This document shows positions 31,005 through 34,586 of a stretch of DNA of 34,586 bases, piece by piece; the first letter of the stretch is position 1, and every line of letters starts with the position of its first letter. Location of the stretch: positions 1-34,586 of the forward strand of contig DATJHJ010000126.1 in NCBI GenBank assembly GCA_035494015.1. Reading direction: 5' to 3'. The notes below the pieces were generated by a model. That model saw only the letters and a program-made list of their open reading frames with translations, did not search any database and was not told the DNA's origin. The position numbers and the translations under genes are program-made. The DNA comes from CADCTB01 sp035494015 (GTDB lineage: Bacteria > Actinomycetota > Acidimicrobiia > Acidimicrobiales > AC-14).

Positions 31005-34000
31005 ATGGTGCTGTACCGCCGCGGCGCGCTGGGGGCCGCCGTGTACCTGCTCCTCCTCCTGTTCGGGGCGACCGCCGTCGCCCTGCTCGCCGCGCCCGGC
31101 CCGGCCGGCGCCGCCACCTGCACCATCACCTGGACCGGCAGCGCGGGCGACAGCCGGTGGACGACGGCCGGCAACTGGTCCCCGGCCCGTATCCCGACGA
31201 CCACCGACTACGCCTGCATCCCGGCCGGGACCGGCACGGTGACGGTGCCCACGGGGTCGAACGTCGTTCTCGGCGTCGACGCCCAGGGAGCGGGGCTGAC
31301 CATCAACGGCGGGACGCTGGAGCTCACGGACGCCACCCAACCCTCGACCATCCGCAACCTGTCGTTCTCGGGCGGGACCCTCACCGTCGACACCGGGGTG
31401 AGCCTCACCCTTGCCGGCACCACCCAGTGGTCCGGCGGCGTGCTCACGGGGGCGGGGACGACGACCGTCCCCGCCGGGGCCACGGTCAACGTCACCGGTG
31501 CGGTCCAGCTACGGAGCGGCCAGACCCTGCTCAACCAGGGCACGGTCAACTGGTCGGCCGGCAGCTTCTGCTTCGGCGGCGGGGCGGTGATCGAGAACCA
31601 GGCCTCGTTCACCATTTCGGTCGACGGGCAGGGCATGTCGAACTGCGTGGGCGGGACCGCCCCCCGGTTCCACAACGCGCCGGGCGGGACGGTGACCCGC
31701 AGCGGCAGCGTGTCCGGCCTGGCCACCGTCTCCGTCCCGTTCGACAACGACGGGTTGCTGCAGGGCACGTCAGGGACGCTGCGGTTCACCGGGGGCAGCT
31801 CGACGGCCGCCACCGGGACGATCGACGTGGCCGCCGGCGCGACGATCGAGCTCAACGGAGGCACCTTCACCTTTGCCTCCCCCGCCAAGGAGCAGGGGGC
31901 GGGTCTGTTCCTGCTCAGCGGTGGGACGATCAGCGGCGACCTGGTTATCAACGGCACCGCCGAGTGGTCGGGCTCGGTCCTGAGCGGCGCCGGGACCACG
32001 ACGGTGGCGGCCGGGGCGACCGTCAACGTCACCAACGCGGTCCGGCTGCAGACCAACCACGCCCTGCTCAATCAGGGAACGGTCAACTGGACCGGCGGGA
32101 GCTTCTGCTTCGGGAGCGGGGCGACGATCGAGAACCAGGCGTCGTTCAACATTGCGGTCGACGGGCAGGGCATGTCCAACTGCGTGGGCGGGACGAACCC
32201 CCGGTTCCACAACGCCTCGACGGGCACGGTGACCCGCAACGGCTCGGCCGGCGGCATCGCCACCATCTCCATCCCCTTCGACAACGACGGCCTGGTCCGG
32301 GGCACCTCCGGCACCCTGCGCCTGACCGGGGGCAGCTCGACGGCCCACACCGGCACTATCGACGTGGCCTCCGGCGCCACGGTGGAGATCAACGGGGGGA
32401 CGTTCACGTTCGCCTCGCCGGCCAAGGAGCAGGGCGCCGGGCTGTTCCTGCTCAGCGGCGGGACGGTGGGCGGGGACCTGGTCATCAACGGCACAGCCGA
32501 GTGGTCCGGCACGGTGTTGAGCGGCGCTGGGACGACGACCGTGGCGGCGGGGGCGACGGTGAACGTCACCAACGCGGTCCGCCTGCAAACCAACCATGTC
32601 CTCCTGAACCAGGGGACGATCAACTGGACGGCCGGCAACTTCTGCGTGGGCGGCGGGGCCCACATCGAGAACGCGGCCCAGTTCACCGTGGCCGCCGACG
32701 GGCAGAGCATCTCCAACTGCGTGGGCGGCACCCCGCCGACCTTCCACAACGCCAGCGGCGGCACCGTGACCCGAACCGGCCCGACGGGCAGCCTGGCCAC
32801 CATCGGCATCTCCTTCGACAACGACGGCCTGGTGCAGGGCAGCTCGGCCACCCTGGCGTTGACCGGTGGCAGCTCGGTCGCGGCCACGGGCACCATCGAC
32901 GTGGCCGCGGGGGCCACGGTCCAGATCAACGGGGGCACGTTCACCTTTGCGTCGCCGGCCAAGGAGCAGGGCGCCGGGCTGTTCCTGCTCAGCGGCGGGA
33001 CGGTCGGCGGCGACCTGGTGATCAACGGCACGGCCGAGTGGTCGGGCACCGTCCTGAACGGGGCGGGCACGACGACGATCGCGCCCGGGGCGACGGTCAA
33101 CGTGACCAATGCGGTACGGCTCCAGACCAACCACGTCCTGCTCAACCAGGGCACGGTCAACTGGACGGCGGGCAACTTCTGCGTGGGCGGCGGGGCCGTC
33201 CTGGACAACGCCGGCACGTTCATCGCCGCCGCCGACGGCCAGAGCATCTCCAATTGCGTGGGCGGCACCGCCCCCGCGTTCCACAACCGGGCCGGGGCCA
33301 CGCTGGTCCGGTCAAGCTCGGCCACCACGGCGACCAAGGCCACCATCGCCATCCCCTTCGACAACCAGGGGACCATCCGGCTGGTCTCGGGGATCCTGAC
33401 CATCCAGGGCGACTACACCCAGCCGGCGGGGGCGACCCTTCAGGTCGTGCTGGCCGGGACGACCCCGGGCACCCAGTTCGGCCAGCTCGAGGTGACCGGC
33501 ACCGCCACCCTCGGCGGGACGCTGTCGGTGGTGACCGCCGGCGGGTTCACCCCCACCAGCGGCCAGACGTTCCAGGCCGTGACCTGCGGCGTGGCCTGCA
33601 CCGGGACTTTCGCCACCGTCACCGGTGGCACCGCGTCGTACGCCCCGCAGAGCGTGACGATCAACGGCGCCGCACCGGGCGCGCCGGCCGTCTCGCTGAA
33701 CCCGGCCACCCTGTCCTTCACCGGCGACGTCGGCACCACCACGGCAGCGCAGACCGTCACCGTCCAGAACACGGGCAACGCCCCCCTGCTGATCAACGGC
33801 GTGACCATCTCCGGGACCAACCCCGGCGACTTCTCGAAGTCCGCCGATACGTGTACCGGCGCCACCATCGCTCCTTCGGCGAGCTGCACCGTCTCGGTCA
33901 CCTTCACGCCCGCGGCGGCCGGCTCCCGTACCGCCAGCCTGGCCATCGCCGACAACGCGCCCGGCAGCCCGCATTCGGTCCCGCTGTCGGGAACAGGAAC

Positions 34001-34586
34001 CACCCCGACGACGACCACCACGACCACGACGACCACCACGACCACGTCGACGACCACGACGACGACGACCCTTCCGCCCGGGACCACGACGACCACGTCG
34101 ACCACGATCCCGCCGGGCACCACCACGACCACCTCCACGTCGACCACCACCACGTCCACCACCACGCCGCCCCCGACCACCACGACCAGCTCGTCGACCA
34201 GTTCGACCAGTTCGACCAGTTCGACCAGTTCGACCACGGCACCGCCCGGGACCGTCCCCCCGACCACGGCCCCGCCGACGACGGTCCCGCCGACCACGGC
34301 CCCGCCGACCACGGCCCCGCCGACCACGGCCCCGCCGACGACGGTCCCGCCGACCACGGCCCCGCCGACCACGGCCCCGCCGACGACGGCCCCGCCGACG
34401 ACCGAGCCGCCCACGAGCCTGCCGCCCACGACCGAGCCGCCGACCACGCTCCCGCCGACCACGCTCCCGCCGACGACGGTCCCGGCGACCACCGTCCCCG
34501 AAACCACGATCCCCCCGACCACCATCCCGCCGACCACCATCCCGCCCACAACCGCCCCGCCGACGACTGCCCCGCCGACGACGGCC
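31005..34586 (+). CDS. Giant secreted repeat protein, C-terminus beyond window
   Basis: The frame is open from ATG 31005 to the last base: 1194 residues without a stop, so the gene is partial at its 3' end. Residues 1-36 form a signal peptide (VYLLLLLFGATAVALLAAPGPAGA). The first mature part has WTGSAGDSRWTTAGNWSPARIP, common in surface beta-solenoid proteins. Then come four copies of a beta-rich repeat with 179-codon period, each with two Cys (F-C-x-G-x-G-A and SNCVGGT). Next is a linker, then a choice-of-anchor-D (Ig-like) domain near residues 895-995 (ATLSFTGDVG, SCTVSVTFTPAAAG). From about residue 998 a Thr/Pro stalk follows. Architecture suggests a cell-surface adhesin or envelope protein whose anchor lies beyond the window. 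GAGGG lies just upstream of the ATG. Confidence 0.9.
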   Translation, partial: MVLYRRGALGAAVYLLLLLFGATAVALLAAPGPAGAATCTITWTGSAGDSRWTTAGNWSPARIPTTTDYACIPAGTGTVTVPTGSNVVLGVDAQGAGLTINGGTLELTDATQPSTIRNLSFSGGTLTVDTGVSLTLAGTTQWSGGVLTGAGTTTVPAGATVNVTGAVQLRSGQTLLNQGTVNWSAGSFCFGGGAVIENQASFTISVDGQGMSNCVGGTAPRFHNAPGGTVTRSGSVSGLATVSVPFDNDGLLQGTSGTLRFTGGSSTAATGTIDVAAGATIELNGGTFTFASPAKEQGAGLFLLSGGTISGDLVINGTAEWSGSVLSGAGTTTVAAGATVNVTNAVRLQTNHALLNQGTVNWTGGSFCFGSGATIENQASFNIAVDGQGMSNCVGGTNPRFHNASTGTVTRNGSAGGIATISIPFDNDGLVRGTSGTLRLTGGSSTAHTGTIDVASGATVEINGGTFTFASPAKEQGAGLFLLSGGTVGGDLVINGTAEWSGTVLSGAGTTTVAAGATVNVTNAVRLQTNHVLLNQGTINWTAGNFCVGGGAHIENAAQFTVAADGQSISNCVGGTPPTFHNASGGTVTRTGPTGSLATIGISFDNDGLVQGSSATLALTGGSSVAATGTIDVAAGATVQINGGTFTFASPAKEQGAGLFLLSGGTVGGDLVINGTAEWSGTVLNGAGTTTIAPGATVNVTNAVRLQTNHVLLNQGTVNWTAGNFCVGGGAVLDNAGTFIAAADGQSISNCVGGTAPAFHNRAGATLVRSSSATTATKATIAIPFDNQGTIRLVSGILTIQGDYTQPAGATLQVVLAGTTPGTQFGQLEVTGTATLGGTLSVVTAGGFTPTSGQTFQAVTCGVACTGTFATVTGGTASYAPQSVTINGAAPGAPAVSLNPATLSFTGDVGTTTAAQTVTVQNTGNAPLLINGVTISGTNPGDFSKSADTCTGATIAPSASCTVSVTFTPAAAGSRTASLAIADNAPGSPHSVPLSGTGTTPTTTTTTTTTTTTTSTTTTTTTLPPGTTTTTSTTIPPGTTTTTSTSTTTTSTTTPPPTTTTSSSTSSTSSTSSTSSTTAPPGTVPPTTAPPTTVPPTTAPPTTAPPTTAPPTTVPPTTAPPTTAPPTTAPPTTEPPTSLPPTTEPPTTLPPTTLPPTTVPATTVPETTIPPTTIPPTTIPPTTAPPTTAPPTTA
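31374..33396 (+). repeat. Tandem 537-bp coding repeats, four copies
   Basis: Units begin near 31374 (first copy, diverged at its start), 31911, 32448 and 32985 (last copy truncated near 33396). The equivalent Cys codons stand at 31569, 32106, 32643 and 33180, exactly 537 bases apart. Many differences between copies are at third codon positions. Confidence 0.9.
33999..34586 (+). repeat. Thr/Ser/Pro low-complexity stalk repeats
   Basis: First ACC/ACG runs encoding poly-Thr, then a nine-base unit AGTTCGACC (Ser-Ser-Thr) repeated near 34200-34237, then twelve-base units encoding PPTT-A/V to the window end. It codes for an extended, probably O-glycosylated wall-spanning stalk and is prone to slippage. 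Confidence 0.9.

Noticed and set aside
31208..34551. Several long antisense open frames opposite the giant surface protein, including Val/Gly repeats
   Set aside because: They mirror the repeats of the plus-strand gene and show no signal, domain or promoter. The plus frame has a signal peptide and recognisable domains.
31374..34586. CRISPR array or non-coding satellite
   Set aside because: The repeats are contiguous, in frame and translated into conserved protein units. There are no unique spacers of constant length.

Overview
The window is very GC-rich and gene-dense. Its codon use, its frequent GTG starts and its gene families (DUF6458, DUF1059, a decaprenyl-phosphoribose pathway, MprA-type two-component genes, Thr/Pro-stalked surface proteins) point to an actinobacterium (Actinomycetota). 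I infer a relative of the Acidimicrobiia, but no rRNA or ribosomal marker is present to prove it. I see no tRNA, rRNA, insertion sequence, phage or CRISPR array. It reads as ordinary chromosome with several unusual details.

Layout. 0-7.5 kb: an MGDG-synthase-like glycosyltransferase diverges from a CDP-alcohol phosphatidyltransferase. Then come a PLP sugar aminotransferase (minus), a NodB polysaccharide deacetylase with a DMT exporter, an OmpR-type regulator with its histidine kinase, and a DUF1003 protein. 7.5-11.9 kb (minus): a tight operon for decaprenylphosphoryl-arabinose synthesis (UbiA-type DPPR synthase, DprE1, DprE2) ending in a membrane-anchored phosphodiester glycosidase. 12-16.6 kb (plus): a serine-hydrolase lipoprotein, a DUF1059 protein, a selenoprotein SelD whose in-frame TGA is followed by a bacterial SECIS hairpin, a secreted unknown, and a Gly-rich membrane protein. 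16.6-21.1 kb: three tiny hydrophobic proteins around nested palindromes, a large GH63/MGH1-like glycoside hydrolase whose start codon lies in the loop of a 13-bp hairpin, a DUF2238 protein, a probable DUF998 remnant and a DUF6458 protein, closed by a strong terminator. 21.1-28 kb: a DUF885 protein, a small anchored protein, a Fic protein with an altered active-site motif, a Lys/Ala-tailed protein, a LysR regulator diverging from an NTF2-like protein, a sensor-like membrane protein and an aldo/keto reductase. 28-34.6 kb: a large LuxR-type ATPase regulator with a disturbed 5' end, a 55-residue protein, and a giant secreted repeat protein that runs off the window (at least 1194 residues with exact 537-bp repeats, a choice-of-anchor-D domain and a Thr/Pro stalk).

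Shared themes. Much of the content serves the cell envelope: lipid and glycolipid synthesis, arabinan donor synthesis, polysaccharide editing, secreted and anchored proteins. A second theme is regulatory. About ten genes have a TANNNT -10 hexamer 6-8 bases before the start codon, the signature of leaderless transcripts, and I used it to choose several starts. Half of the convergent gene pairs overlap by exactly four bases through shared stop codons.
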